Shown here: piece after piece, positions 17,200 through 25,643 of the stretch
How positions within the stretch are numbered: position 1 is the first letter of the stretch
Layout: each line of letters opens with the position of its first letter
Assembly (NCBI GenBank): GCA_964389205.1
Contig: CAYMDH010000011.1
Span: 22,252 to 86,251, forward strand
Direction of reading: 5' to 3'
Source of the DNA: Leptobacterium sp964389205
GTDB taxonomy: Bacteria; Bacteroidota; Bacteroidia; Flavobacteriales; Flavobacteriaceae
Length of the DNA stretch: 64,000 bases
Made by a program: the position numbers and the translations under genes
Notes under the pieces: generated by a model
Seen by the model: only the letters and a program-made list of their open reading frames with translations
Told to the model about the DNA's origin: nothing
The model's database searches: none

Positions 17200-19026
17200 A
17201 TGTCAGCAACAGCAACAGCACATGTAGATGATCACGAACACGACGATCACGGACATCATCATAAAGAAACATTTGTAACAAAATACATTTTTAGCCAAGA
17301 TCATAAAATGATCTCAAAGCAGTATTTAATCACTGGTTTGATCATGGGGTTTATTGGTATTGCAATGTCGTTACTTTTTAGAATGCAACTAGCATGGCCT
17401 GGTGAATCTTCTCCAATTTTTGAAGCATTACTAGGTAAATGGGCACCAGATGGCGTTATGGATGCAGATATCTATTTAGCATTGGTAACAATACACGGTA
17501 CTATTATGGTATTCTTTGTATTAACAGCTGGGTTGAGTGGTACTTTTAGTAACTTATTAATACCATTACAAATAGGTGCACGGGATATGGCCTCAGGATT
17601 TTTAAACATGCTTTCTTATTGGATGTTTTTCCTTTCTAGTGTGATTATGGTTATCTCTTTGTTTGTAGAAGCAGGACCAGCATCAGCAGGGTGGACTATT
17701 TATCCTCCTTTAAGTGCATTGCCACAAGCACAGGCAGGATCTGGAGCAGGAATGACGTTATGGTTGGTATCGATGGCAATATTTATAGCATCTTCTCTAT
17801 TAGGATCTCTAAATTATATTGTAACAGTTATTAATTTAAGAACCAAAGGAATGTCAATGACAAGATTGCCATTAACAATCTGGGCTTTCTTTGTGACTGC
17901 TATTATTGGAGTTGTTTCATTCCCTGTATTATTTTCTGCAGCATTATTGCTTATAATGGATAGAAGTTTTGGTACTTCGTTTTTCCTTTCAGATATATTT
18001 ATTCAAGGAGAAGTGTTACATTATCAAGGAGGTTCGCCAGTATTGTTTGAACATTTATTCTGGTTCTTAGGACATCCTGAAGTTTATATTGTTTTATTAC
18101 CAGCATTAGGAATAACATCAGAAGTAATTGCAACCAACTCTCGTAAACCAATTTTTGGATATCGAGCAATGGTAGGTTCTATATTAGCAATTGCATTTTT
18201 ATCTACAATTGTTTGGGGTCACCATATGTTTATCTCAGGGATGAATCCATTCTTAGGATCTGTATTTACATTTACAACTTTATTAATTGCAATTCCTTCA
18301 GCTGTAAAAGCATTTAATTATATTACAACATTATGGAAAGGTAATTTGCAATTTAACCCTGGTATGTTGTTTTCCATTGGATTGGTATCGACATTTATTA
18401 CAGGAGGATTGACAGGAATTATATTAGGTGATAGTACCTTAGATATTAATGTTCATGATACATATTTTGTAGTAGCTCACTTCCATTTAGTAATGGGTAT
18501 TTCAGCTCTTTATGGATTGTTTGCTGGGGTTTATCATTGGTTCCCAAAAATGTTTCAGGGGAGAATGATGAATAAAAACTTAGGATATATACACTTTTGG
18601 GTAACAGCAGTTTGTGCTTATGGTGTATTTTTCCCCATGCACTTTATAGGAATGGCAGGATTGCCAAGACGTTATTATGAAAATACTGCATTCCCAATGT
18701 TTGATGAGTTTCAAGATGTAAACGTTGTGATTACCATCTTTGCAATTATAGCAGGAACAGCTCAATTGGTTTTCCTTTATAATTTTATTCGTAGTATTTT
18801 CTACGGAAAGAAAGGCCCACAAAACCCTTGGGATTCAAATACTTTAGAGTGGACGGCAGAAATGGAACATATTCATGGAAACTGGGATGGCCCTATTCCG
18901 CACGTACATCGTTGGCCGTATGATTATAGTAAAACAAATGAAAATGGAGAATATGTAATTCCAGAACAAGATTTTGTTCCACAGCATATTCCTTTACAAG
19001 ATGGTGAAGAAGAAGTGAATCATTAA
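17200..19026 (+). CDS. coxA: Cytochrome c oxidase subunit I
   Basis: 608 residues, about twelve membrane helices. It carries the haem-copper oxidase signatures: a haem a ligand in HGTIMVFF, the CuB histidine and cross-linked tyrosine in GHPEVYI, the CuB pair in WGHHMF, and the haem ligands in VHDTYFVVAHFHLVMG. It reduces oxygen to water and pumps protons. The cytoplasmic N-terminus is His/Asp-rich (HVDDHEHDDHGHHHKE). It is the last gene of the act-cox operon and is followed by a perfect terminator. Subunits III and IV are encoded far away at 49342-51363. Confidence 0.96.
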   Translation: MSATATAHVDDHEHDDHGHHHKETFVTKYIFSQDHKMISKQYLITGLIMGFIGIAMSLLFRMQLAWPGESSPIFEALLGKWAPDGVMDADIYLALVTIHGTIMVFFVLTAGLSGTFSNLLIPLQIGARDMASGFLNMLSYWMFFLSSVIMVISLFVEAGPASAGWTIYPPLSALPQAQAGSGAGMTLWLVSMAIFIASSLLGSLNYIVTVINLRTKGMSMTRLPLTIWAFFVTAIIGVVSFPVLFSAALLLIMDRSFGTSFFLSDIFIQGEVLHYQGGSPVLFEHLFWFLGHPEVYIVLLPALGITSEVIATNSRKPIFGYRAMVGSILAIAFLSTIVWGHHMFISGMNPFLGSVFTFTTLLIAIPSAVKAFNYITTLWKGNLQFNPGMLFSIGLVSTFITGGLTGIILGDSTLDINVHDTYFVVAHFHLVMGISALYGLFAGVYHWFPKMFQGRMMNKNLGYIHFWVTAVCAYGVFFPMHFIGMAGLPRRYYENTAFPMFDEFQDVNVVITIFAIIAGTAQLVFLYNFIRSIFYGKKGPQNPWDSNTLEWTAEMEHIHGNWDGPIPHVHRWPYDYSKTNENGEYVIPEQDFVPQHIPLQDGEEEVNH

Positions 19027-19055
19027 ATAGAAGAGATAAAAACTAATAATAATGT

Positions 19056-19093
19056 AAGTCGACCAAGAATTTTGTTCTTGGTCGACTTTTGTT
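19056..19093 (+). terminator. Intrinsic terminator of the act-cox operon
   Basis: A perfect 14-bp stem, AAGTCGACCAAGAA (19056-19069) with TTCTTGGTCGACTT (19075-19088), loop TTTTG, followed by TTGTT. This is one of the strongest hairpins in the window. Confidence 0.88.
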
Positions 19094-19181
19094 ATTTCTA
19101 GACCCATCATCATTATATTTTTCTTGAGGTTTATTATCTTCTTTTATGTATATTAACATAATCAATAAACATCACTATAGA

Positions 19182-20006
19182 ATGAAAAATATTGTTGTAT
19201 TGCTCATATTATTTATGAGTGTATCAATACATGCTCAGCGAAAACCAAAAATAAAAGGGAATAGAAATGTGATAGAAGTAAGAGAAGACCTCCCTGCTTT
19301 TAATGCGATTCAATTAAATGACAATCTAAGTATTACATTACAAGGCACATCTTCTGCAGGATATACATTAAAAGCAGATGATAATCTTATAGACGTGCTT
19401 AAATTCGAGGTAATGGATAGTACATTGATTATTAGTTCGTCTTATAGAATTACAGCTAAAAAACGCTTAGATATTAATATAAATTACACAGAACTTAATG
19501 CCATTACTCTAAAGAATGGTAAAGTTGAAGTTAAAAATATTATTACTTCAGATGAGTTGTTTATTGATACCTTCGGTTCTTCTAAATTAAAGTTAGCAGC
19601 AAATGTAATGCTCATGAATGTACGTATGGGAGGAAATAGTGATGGAGATTTTAAGATAGATGCAGATTCATTAACTGTAACCCTAAAAGATAAGGTTAAT
19701 CTTAGTATTTATGGATCTGGTAAAACGAATAATGTGATGCTACAGAATAATGCTTTACTTAACTTAGAGGGAGCTGTAGATAGTCTTTCTGTCCATTTAA
19801 TAGGAAATACAAACTTTAAAGCGGCTAAATATGAGGCAGCAACTGTTACTGCAAAACTAGAAGAATCTAGTAAAGCAAGAATTAATGCTTTTAAAATTCT
19901 AGATTTATCTGCCCGAGGAAATACTAAAACTTATCTTTATGGAAATCCAATAATTACCATTTCAGAATTTTTAGATACTTCTCAATTGCACAAAAAAAAA
20001 AATTAG
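19182..20006 (+). CDS. Secreted GIN-domain (DUF2807) protein
   Basis: 274 residues from the ATG at 19182; an in-frame ATG 12 codons upstream is possible, but the start chosen places MKNIVVLLILFMSVSIHAQ as a clean signal peptide. The rest, beginning REDLPAFNAIQLNDNLSITL, fits DUF2807, a head-domain of repeated beta-strands forming a right-handed beta-solenoid, common in Bacteroidota secreted or outer-membrane proteins of unknown function. The regular VEVKNI, LKLAAN and INAFKI strands support this. The stop overlaps the stop of the convergent acyl-CoA oxidase gene by three bases. Confidence 0.82.
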   Translation: MKNIVVLLILFMSVSIHAQRKPKIKGNRNVIEVREDLPAFNAIQLNDNLSITLQGTSSAGYTLKADDNLIDVLKFEVMDSTLIISSSYRITAKKRLDININYTELNAITLKNGKVEVKNIITSDELFIDTFGSSKLKLAANVMLMNVRMGGNSDGDFKIDADSLTVTLKDKVNLSIYGSGKTNNVMLQNNALLNLEGAVDSLSVHLIGNTNFKAAKYEAATVTAKLEESSKARINAFKILDLSARGNTKTYLYGNPIITISEFLDTSQLHKKKN

Positions 20007-22267
20007 CGAGCAATAGGTGCAGTAATAGTATTTTTTGGAATTCCAAAACCATCTATAAGCACTTCTATGTGTGGACGTAATTCTGTGCAAAGACGTTCAG
20101 TACGTTGTCTTATTGCTTTAGATTTTGTTCCTCCAATATAACCTTGTTCTAAATACCATGAGGCGTCTTGCCTTATTTCATGTAAAGCATATAAACTTCC
20201 CATTTTTTCAAAAAGAAGTTTATTTTTTTTATCAGTAATAGTCGCTGTAAAATCACAATATGTTTTATAAGCAAGTTCACTACTATAGGCTTTTCCAAGA
20301 GTTATTAAATGTGTTTGAACTTTTAAAAATGCTTGGTACGGAGGAATTCCTTTTTTTATATAATCACGAATACGCATTGCTAACGTATAGGTAAGTCTCC
20401 TTGTTCTGTAATGAAAAGCATGTTTGTGAAATTTAGCATCATAAAGATGTTCTCTATCTACTTTATTAGTGTATAGAGTATTAATTGTAGTAAGTTTATC
20501 ACTTATTTGAGTACTTATAATTTTTAAAACAGAAGAGAATCCACCACTATTAAACTCAGCTTTAAAATCTGATAATATTCCTTTCGCAGCTAATTGTAAT
20601 AATACATTATTATCGCCTTCAAAAGTGGTGAAAATATCTACATCAGCTTTGATATCTGCAATTCTGTTCTCTGCCAGATATCCTTTTCCTCCACAAGCTT
20701 CTCTACATTCTTGTATGGTAGTGTTAGAAAAAGAGGTAATTATAGCTTTTAAACCGGCAACCTGTGTTTCTATTTTACGTTTATCTACAATAGAAACATC
20801 GCTGTATTGCTTAATCATGTTATCTAAAGTAATATGATATACATATGCTTTGACTATGGGAGGAGTTAAACGCATTTGATGTGTAGGGTAATCAATAATT
20901 AAATCTTCTTGTATTTTAATACTATCGTTAAACTGTCTTCTTTTGAGTGCATGTTTTACTGCAATTGCCAACGACATTTTAGCACCGCTTAAGGCTCCTT
21001 TAGCTACACAAATACGACCGCCTACTAATGTGCCCAGCATTGTGAAAAAACGTTGACTCTGGCTTTTTATACTAGAATGATAACTCCCATCTTCTCTAAT
21101 ATCTCCATATTTATTTAATAGATTTTCTCTAGGAACAGCTACTTGATTAAACCATATTTTACCATTGTCAACACCATTGAGTCCTAACTTATACCCATTG
21201 TCTTCTATAGTTATACCAGATAATAATTTGTGATTTTTATCTCGAACAGGAACTAAAATAGCGTGAACGCCTTCATTTTTACCATTTACAATGAGTTGCG
21301 CAAAAACAGATGCCATCGTAGCGTGTAAAGCATTTCCAATATATTCCTTATTGTCGTTTACTCCTGGAGTGTGTATAATAATACTATCTGTATTTTTGTC
21401 ATATGTTGCTGTAGTTTTTATTCCGCGCACATTAGAACCATGACCAGTTTCTGTCATAGCAAAACAACCTAAAAGCTTGGCCTTTCCTGCATTTGCTAAA
21501 TATGTATCATGATGTTTTTTTGTTCCTAACTTTTGAATGCTTCCTCCAAACAAACCAAATTGAACTCCAAATTTCACTGTAAGACTTCCATCAACATACA
21601 TCAAGTTTTCAAAAATAGAAGCATATACAGGCATATTGTCAATACCTCCATAAGCATTTGGATATGCCATAGCACCGTATCCTTTTGCAGCTAAAAGTTT
21701 TACTTGCTCCAGTACTTTATCTCTGAATTTTTCTTTGTCTTTAATTATTTCCCAATTAAAAATTGGATTTGCTAAAACTGTATGAAAAGCATCAATATAA
21801 TCAGAATGATTGCCTTTTAAAAGTGTGTCAATTTCTTGCGAATTATAATAATTCGAAGTTTTTTGATAAGAAATAGTTACTTCAAATAAGTGATTATAAT
21901 GGTTTGGCTGTATACCTAAATTGATTTCAATATCTTTTAAAGAATTATTAAATGGTATTTCTGAGGTATAATGAGATGCTAGTTTTTGACTAAATGTAGT
22001 CAAAGGATAAACATCACTCTCTGTCAATTGAATCCTAGAATTTGTAATAATGCGTTTCCAATTTTTGAGTTCACTATTTGGTGGGGAGGTATTTTTATAT
22101 AACCAATCAGTTAGAATAACTTTATCTGTTTTTTTTAGAATAGCATCTTCAGAAATTGCTTTGGTAACTACAGCAATTTCTGAAGCAGATAATAAATCAT
22201 CTGACCATATCACATAAAAAAAAGGGATGTATTGTAAAACTCCTTGAGAATAATTTAATTGCTTCAT
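20003..22267 (-). CDS. Acyl-CoA oxidase/dehydrogenase-like flavoprotein
   Basis: 754 residues, longer than ordinary acyl-CoA dehydrogenases (about 380) and like peroxisomal acyl-CoA oxidases. The FAD/substrate region reads GCFAMTETGHGSNVRGIKT near residue 265, followed by the oxidase-type VNDNKEYIGNALHA. A later ECREACGGKGYLAENRI segment (about 510-527) holds the GGKGY motif near the catalytic glutamate. It probably oxidises fatty acyl-CoA to trans-2-enoyl-CoA. Whether it uses oxygen or an electron-transfer flavoprotein cannot be told. A monocistronic gene, convergent with the GIN-domain gene and divergent from ruvB. Confidence 0.85.
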   Translation of the reverse strand: MKQLNYSQGVLQYIPFFYVIWSDDLLSASEIAVVTKAISEDAILKKTDKVILTDWLYKNTSPPNSELKNWKRIITNSRIQLTESDVYPLTTFSQKLASHYTSEIPFNNSLKDIEINLGIQPNHYNHLFEVTISYQKTSNYYNSQEIDTLLKGNHSDYIDAFHTVLANPIFNWEIIKDKEKFRDKVLEQVKLLAAKGYGAMAYPNAYGGIDNMPVYASIFENLMYVDGSLTVKFGVQFGLFGGSIQKLGTKKHHDTYLANAGKAKLLGCFAMTETGHGSNVRGIKTTATYDKNTDSIIIHTPGVNDNKEYIGNALHATMASVFAQLIVNGKNEGVHAILVPVRDKNHKLLSGITIEDNGYKLGLNGVDNGKIWFNQVAVPRENLLNKYGDIREDGSYHSSIKSQSQRFFTMLGTLVGGRICVAKGALSGAKMSLAIAVKHALKRRQFNDSIKIQEDLIIDYPTHQMRLTPPIVKAYVYHITLDNMIKQYSDVSIVDKRKIETQVAGLKAIITSFSNTTIQECREACGGKGYLAENRIADIKADVDIFTTFEGDNNVLLQLAAKGILSDFKAEFNSGGFSSVLKIISTQISDKLTTINTLYTNKVDREHLYDAKFHKHAFHYRTRRLTYTLAMRIRDYIKKGIPPYQAFLKVQTHLITLGKAYSSELAYKTYCDFTATITDKKNKLLFEKMGSLYALHEIRQDASWYLEQGYIGGTKSKAIRQRTERLCTELRPHIEVLIDGFGIPKNTITAPIAR

Positions 22268-22338
22268 GGTGTGAATTTACAATTTTTCATGATTATAAAT
22301 AACTTTTGAAGATGCTAAGAAGTATTTTTATTTTCCCC

Positions 22339-22346
22339 TATCTTTG
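22339..22346 (+). promoter_or_regulatory. -7 promoter element close to ruvB
   Basis: TATCTTTG lies only seven bases before the ruvB ATG at 22354. No clear -33 TTTG sits at 19-base spacing. If used, the transcript would have almost no leader. Confidence 0.45.
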
Positions 22347-22353
22347 TTAGAAC

Positions 22354-23376
22354 ATGAATGAAAACTTAAACCCTGACAAAGAGCACTTCTCTTCAGAAGA
22401 ATTAGATATAGAAAGAGCACTTCGGCCTTTGAGTTTTGATGATTTTGCAGGTCAAGAATCGGTTTTAGAAAATCTCAAAGTTTTTGTAGAGGCAGCAAAC
22501 TTAAGAAATGAAGCTTTGGATCATACGTTATTTCATGGACCTCCAGGTTTAGGAAAAACAACATTGGCTCATATTTTGTCAAATGAATTAGGAGTAGGGA
22601 TAAAAATAACATCGGGTCCAGTATTAGATAAACCAGGAGATTTAGCAGGCTTATTGACAAATCTAGATGATAGAGACGTTTTATTTATTGATGAAATTCA
22701 TAGGTTGAGCCCTATTGTTGAAGAGTATTTATACTCTGCTATGGAAGATTATAAGATAGATATTATGATTGAAAGTGGTCCAAATGCTAGAACTGTTCAA
22801 ATTAACTTAAACCCATTTACTTTAGTGGGGGCTACTACTAGATCAGGACTGTTAACTGCGCCAATGAGAGCTCGCTTTGGAATTAGTAGTAGATTACAAT
22901 ATTACAATACAGAATTACTTTCAACCATAGTACAACGTAGTGCGCATATTTTAAAAGTTCCAATTTCTATGGAAGCAGCTATCGAAATAGCAGGAAGAAG
23001 TAGAGGAACACCTAGAATAGCGAATGCACTGCTTAGACGAGTTCGTGATTTTGCACAAATAAAAGGAAATGGTTCTATTGATATTGAGATAGCTAAATAC
23101 GGTTTAAAAGCATTAAACGTAGATGCATATGGATTGGATGAAATGGACAATAAAATATTGATAACCATTATCGATAAATTTAAAGGAGGCCCAGTAGGAA
23201 TCACAACCTTGGCAACAGCAGTTTCAGAAAGCCCAGAGACAATAGAAGAGGTTTATGAACCTTTTTTAATTCAACAAGGCTTTATTATGAGAACCCCCAG
23301 AGGAAGAGAAGTTACAGAAATGGCTTATAAACATCTGGGAAGGATAAAAGGAAATACTCAAGGAGGACTCTTTTAA
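22354..23376 (+). CDS. ruvB: Holliday junction branch migration helicase RuvB
   Basis: 340 residues. It is an AAA+ ATPase with Walker A GPPGLGKTT (62-70), Walker B DEIHR (113-117), the sensor region GATTRSGLLTAPMRARFG, the arginine-containing GTPRIANALLRRVRDFA, and the winged-helix C-terminal domain ending with RTPRGREVTE. With RuvA it drives branch migration at Holliday junctions. Here ruvA is not adjacent but lies at 34153, and no ruvC is seen in the window. The P450 gene follows after only two bases and may be cotranscribed. Confidence 0.97.
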   Translation: MNENLNPDKEHFSSEELDIERALRPLSFDDFAGQESVLENLKVFVEAANLRNEALDHTLFHGPPGLGKTTLAHILSNELGVGIKITSGPVLDKPGDLAGLLTNLDDRDVLFIDEIHRLSPIVEEYLYSAMEDYKIDIMIESGPNARTVQINLNPFTLVGATTRSGLLTAPMRARFGISSRLQYYNTELLSTIVQRSAHILKVPISMEAAIEIAGRSRGTPRIANALLRRVRDFAQIKGNGSIDIEIAKYGLKALNVDAYGLDEMDNKILITIIDKFKGGPVGITTLATAVSESPETIEEVYEPFLIQQGFIMRTPRGREVTEMAYKHLGRIKGNTQGGLF

Positions 23377-23378
23377 GA

Positions 23379-24716
23379 ATGGATAGAAAATTACCTGTTA
23401 TTTCTTTTTTTAAAGTCTATGCGAATGCAAGACGCATCTTAAAAAACCCATTGCCGTTTCATAGTGAAAATTTTGAAAAGTTAGGAGATACTTTTTATAT
23501 TAAAGTAGGTTTCGGAAAAGGATCAGTGCTCACCCGAAATCAAAAATTAACGACTCATATACTTCAAAAACAACAAAAAAAGTACTATAAATCTAAACTG
23601 CAAACAGAAGATTTAGCAAAGTATATGGGCGACGGTTTGCTTACCTCTAATGGCTCATACTGGAAGAAACAAAGGCGCCTTATCCAGCCTGCATTTCATA
23701 AAAAGAAATTAAACACATTAATTGATACTATTAAAAGCACTATTGATCAAGAATTAAAGAATACTACAACAGGTGTATTTACAGATGTATATCCTCAAAT
23801 GAGCTCTATGGCATTTCAAGTAGTAGCTAGGTCTCTTTTTAATACCAGTATAGATAATGAAATGTCAAGATTGCAATACATTACAGAAGCAGCTCAAAAA
23901 ATGCTTATTCAAGAATTGCGACAGCCCTATAAAAAGTGGTGGTTTTATTTTAGCGGTAAAATTCAAAAACATATAAAACTTACTGGAGAGGCAAGAACAA
24001 TTTTAAATACAATCATACAAGATCGCAAAGTTTCTGAAGCATCTTATGATGATCTTTTGGATATGTTGTTAAGCACTCGTTATGACGATGGAAGTGCTAT
24101 GTCTAATAAGCAATTAATAGATGAAATACTTATTTTATTTACAGCAGGACATGAAACTACCGCAAATGCTTTGGCTTTTACACTCGCTTTACTAGCAAGA
24201 GAACCAGCGATTCAAGAAAAAGTATATCAAGAAGCAGTAAAAGTAGCAACCGCTGATCTTACTTCATTAGAAGAACTAAATGAGCTTTCATATACGCGAC
24301 AATGTATTGAAGAAGCGATGCGTTTGTATCCACCAGCTTATATTACAGATCGGGTTAGTGTTAAAGATGATGAATTTGATGGAATTAAATTAAAAAAAGG
24401 AACTTTAGTACTGATCTCTTTTTATGAACTTCATAGGCATAAAGACTTTTGGCAAAATCCAGAACAGTTTGACCCAGATAGATTTGATGTTGCTAAGAGA
24501 AAAACCTATTCAGATTGGTATTTTCCTTTTGGAGCAGGCCCTAGAATGTGTATTGGTAATAATTTCGCGATGTATGAAATGATTTTAGCAGTAAGCAAAA
24601 CAATAGCAAAGTATAAAATAAGCACAAATCAAGATGAAATAGCTATTAAGCCACTTATTACTATGCGACCAGATAATATTCAATTAAAATTTGAAGTTAG
24701 AGATTACTCAAAATAG
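23379..24716 (+). CDS. Cytochrome P450
   Basis: 445 residues with all P450 hallmarks: the I-helix oxygen-binding motif AGHETTANAL near residue 256, the ExxR motif EEAMR near 309, and the haem loop FPFGAGPRMCIG with the thiolate Cys391. The early SYWKKQRRLIQPAFH is the C-helix WxxxR motif. It resembles bacterial fatty-acid or terpenoid hydroxylases related to CYP102/CYP110, but the substrate cannot be read from the sequence. There is no dedicated ferredoxin or reductase nearby. It starts two bases after the ruvB stop, an odd pairing that probably reflects readthrough from the ruvB promoter. Confidence 0.94.
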   Translation: MDRKLPVISFFKVYANARRILKNPLPFHSENFEKLGDTFYIKVGFGKGSVLTRNQKLTTHILQKQQKKYYKSKLQTEDLAKYMGDGLLTSNGSYWKKQRRLIQPAFHKKKLNTLIDTIKSTIDQELKNTTTGVFTDVYPQMSSMAFQVVARSLFNTSIDNEMSRLQYITEAAQKMLIQELRQPYKKWWFYFSGKIQKHIKLTGEARTILNTIIQDRKVSEASYDDLLDMLLSTRYDDGSAMSNKQLIDEILILFTAGHETTANALAFTLALLAREPAIQEKVYQEAVKVATADLTSLEELNELSYTRQCIEEAMRLYPPAYITDRVSVKDDEFDGIKLKKGTLVLISFYELHRHKDFWQNPEQFDPDRFDVAKRKTYSDWYFPFGAGPRMCIGNNFAMYEMILAVSKTIAKYKISTNQDEIAIKPLITMRPDNIQLKFEVRDYSK

Positions 24717-24992
24717 ATACTTCTTTTGAATCAACGATAGATATCTCTCATTATAATAAATTTAGATAAAAGATTTTTTATTATATAAAATCATAGGTTA
24801 ATTTTTTATAGACTTAAAGAGAATAAAAAATAGATAAGTATAAGTATAACTATAAAAAAAATTGATTTTCAAATAACAAAACCTAACTCGAAATTTATAA
24901 AATCCGATACCTAAATGATTTTTAATCAGATGTTTTCTGCGTATTTTTAAGTAGATAAGCTAATTTTATATTAGAATTTAAAATTATAAATC
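24717..24992 (+). other. AT-rich intergenic region before the small peptide gene
   Basis: 276 very AT-rich bases between the P450 gene and the peptide gene at 24993. No hairpin with a T-run follows the P450 gene. Two weak symmetric elements are visible: TGATT/AATCA near 24917-24929 and AATTTTA/TAAAATT close to the peptide start. A sequence resembling a -7 element (GTATTTTTA, about 24941) lacks the final TTTG. The promoter of the peptide gene must lie here but cannot be named with confidence. Confidence 0.4.
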
Positions 24993-25193
24993 ATGAAGAA
25001 AAGAGAACTAAAAAATTTGACACTTAACAAGAAAACCATTTCTAATTTAAAATCTGAGGAAGTTAAAGGTGGTATAACAACATGGAGATTTATATGTACG
25101 AATCATCCAGAACAACATACTGATTTTTGTTGGTCACTTAATGGTGAGCACTCATGTGCTGCTGATTGTACTACTGATTGTACTGTAGCATAG
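24993..25193 (+). CDS. Small double-glycine peptide, RiPP (class I lanthipeptide-like) precursor candidate
   Basis: 66 residues. The N-terminal 27 look like the leaders of Bacteroidota ribosomal natural-product precursors: MKKRELKNLTLNKKTISNL, then an acidic/basic stretch and a KGG site. After Gly-Gly, a 39-residue core is rich in Thr, Ser and Cys, with five cysteines, ending CAADCTTDCTVA. Such cores can be converted into thioether or disulfide rings. No LanB/LanC, radical SAM enzyme, peptidase or transporter is encoded within several kilobases. A hairpin follows the stop. That it is a real gene is supported by the similar peptide at 43861; the modification class is inferred. Confidence 0.7.
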   Translation: MKKRELKNLTLNKKTISNLKSEEVKGGITTWRFICTNHPEQHTDFCWSLNGEHSCAADCTTDCTVA

Positions 25194-25210
25194 TTTAATT
25201 CATTTGAGGT

Positions 25211-25239
25211 AATATCAGGGGGTAACTCCCTCTGATATT
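25211..25239 (+). terminator. Hairpin after the small peptide gene
   Basis: AATATCAG (25211-25218) pairs with CTGATATT (25232-25239), extended inward by a GGGG/CCCT helix closing a short loop. No uninterrupted T-run follows, so termination is likely but not certain; it could instead stabilise the mRNA 3' end. Confidence 0.55.
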
Positions 25240-25643
25240 ATAAATATTTACCTAATTTATATACTATTCTAAAAAAAATATAATTAAAATAAGAGATATC
25301 GGTGACAATATTAACTTGATATCTTTAAATTAATAAGTTCAATATTTGACATTAAGATGAAAAGTAGCTCAGCTTAATTTTATGGCTATTAGAAACTCTA
25401 AAACTAGATTGATCATAATTATTACAAGATTATTAGTGTTGCTAATTTCGTTTGAGTTTAATAATTAGAAATTTCTTCAAAATTAAACTCATAAATATAT
25501 CATTTAGATTACAGATGGTCAACTGTACTTATCTAAATCCTTTTTTTTCTACTGTAGTGAAAGATTTAATTAGTTATATATCTTTGAATAAATATTTTAT
25601 CAAATAGATATAATTTTTTAATAGACAGAATAAAATCAGACAA
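25240..25643 (+). other. AT-rich stretch without a recognisable gene
   Basis: About 400 bases between the peptide hairpin and queG. The only structure seen is an inverted repeat, GAGTTTAAT (25454-25462) with ATTAAACTC (25482-25490), whose loop includes the palindrome AGAAATTTCT. A 28-codon frame at 25382-25468 has no support. No tRNA, remnant of a gene or promoter could be identified with confidence. Confidence 0.5.

Noticed and set aside
25382..25468. 28-codon frame (MAIRNSKTRLIIIITRLLVL...) in the gap before queG
   Set aside because: A short hydrophobic string expected by chance in AT-rich DNA, with no promoter or homologous partner in the window.
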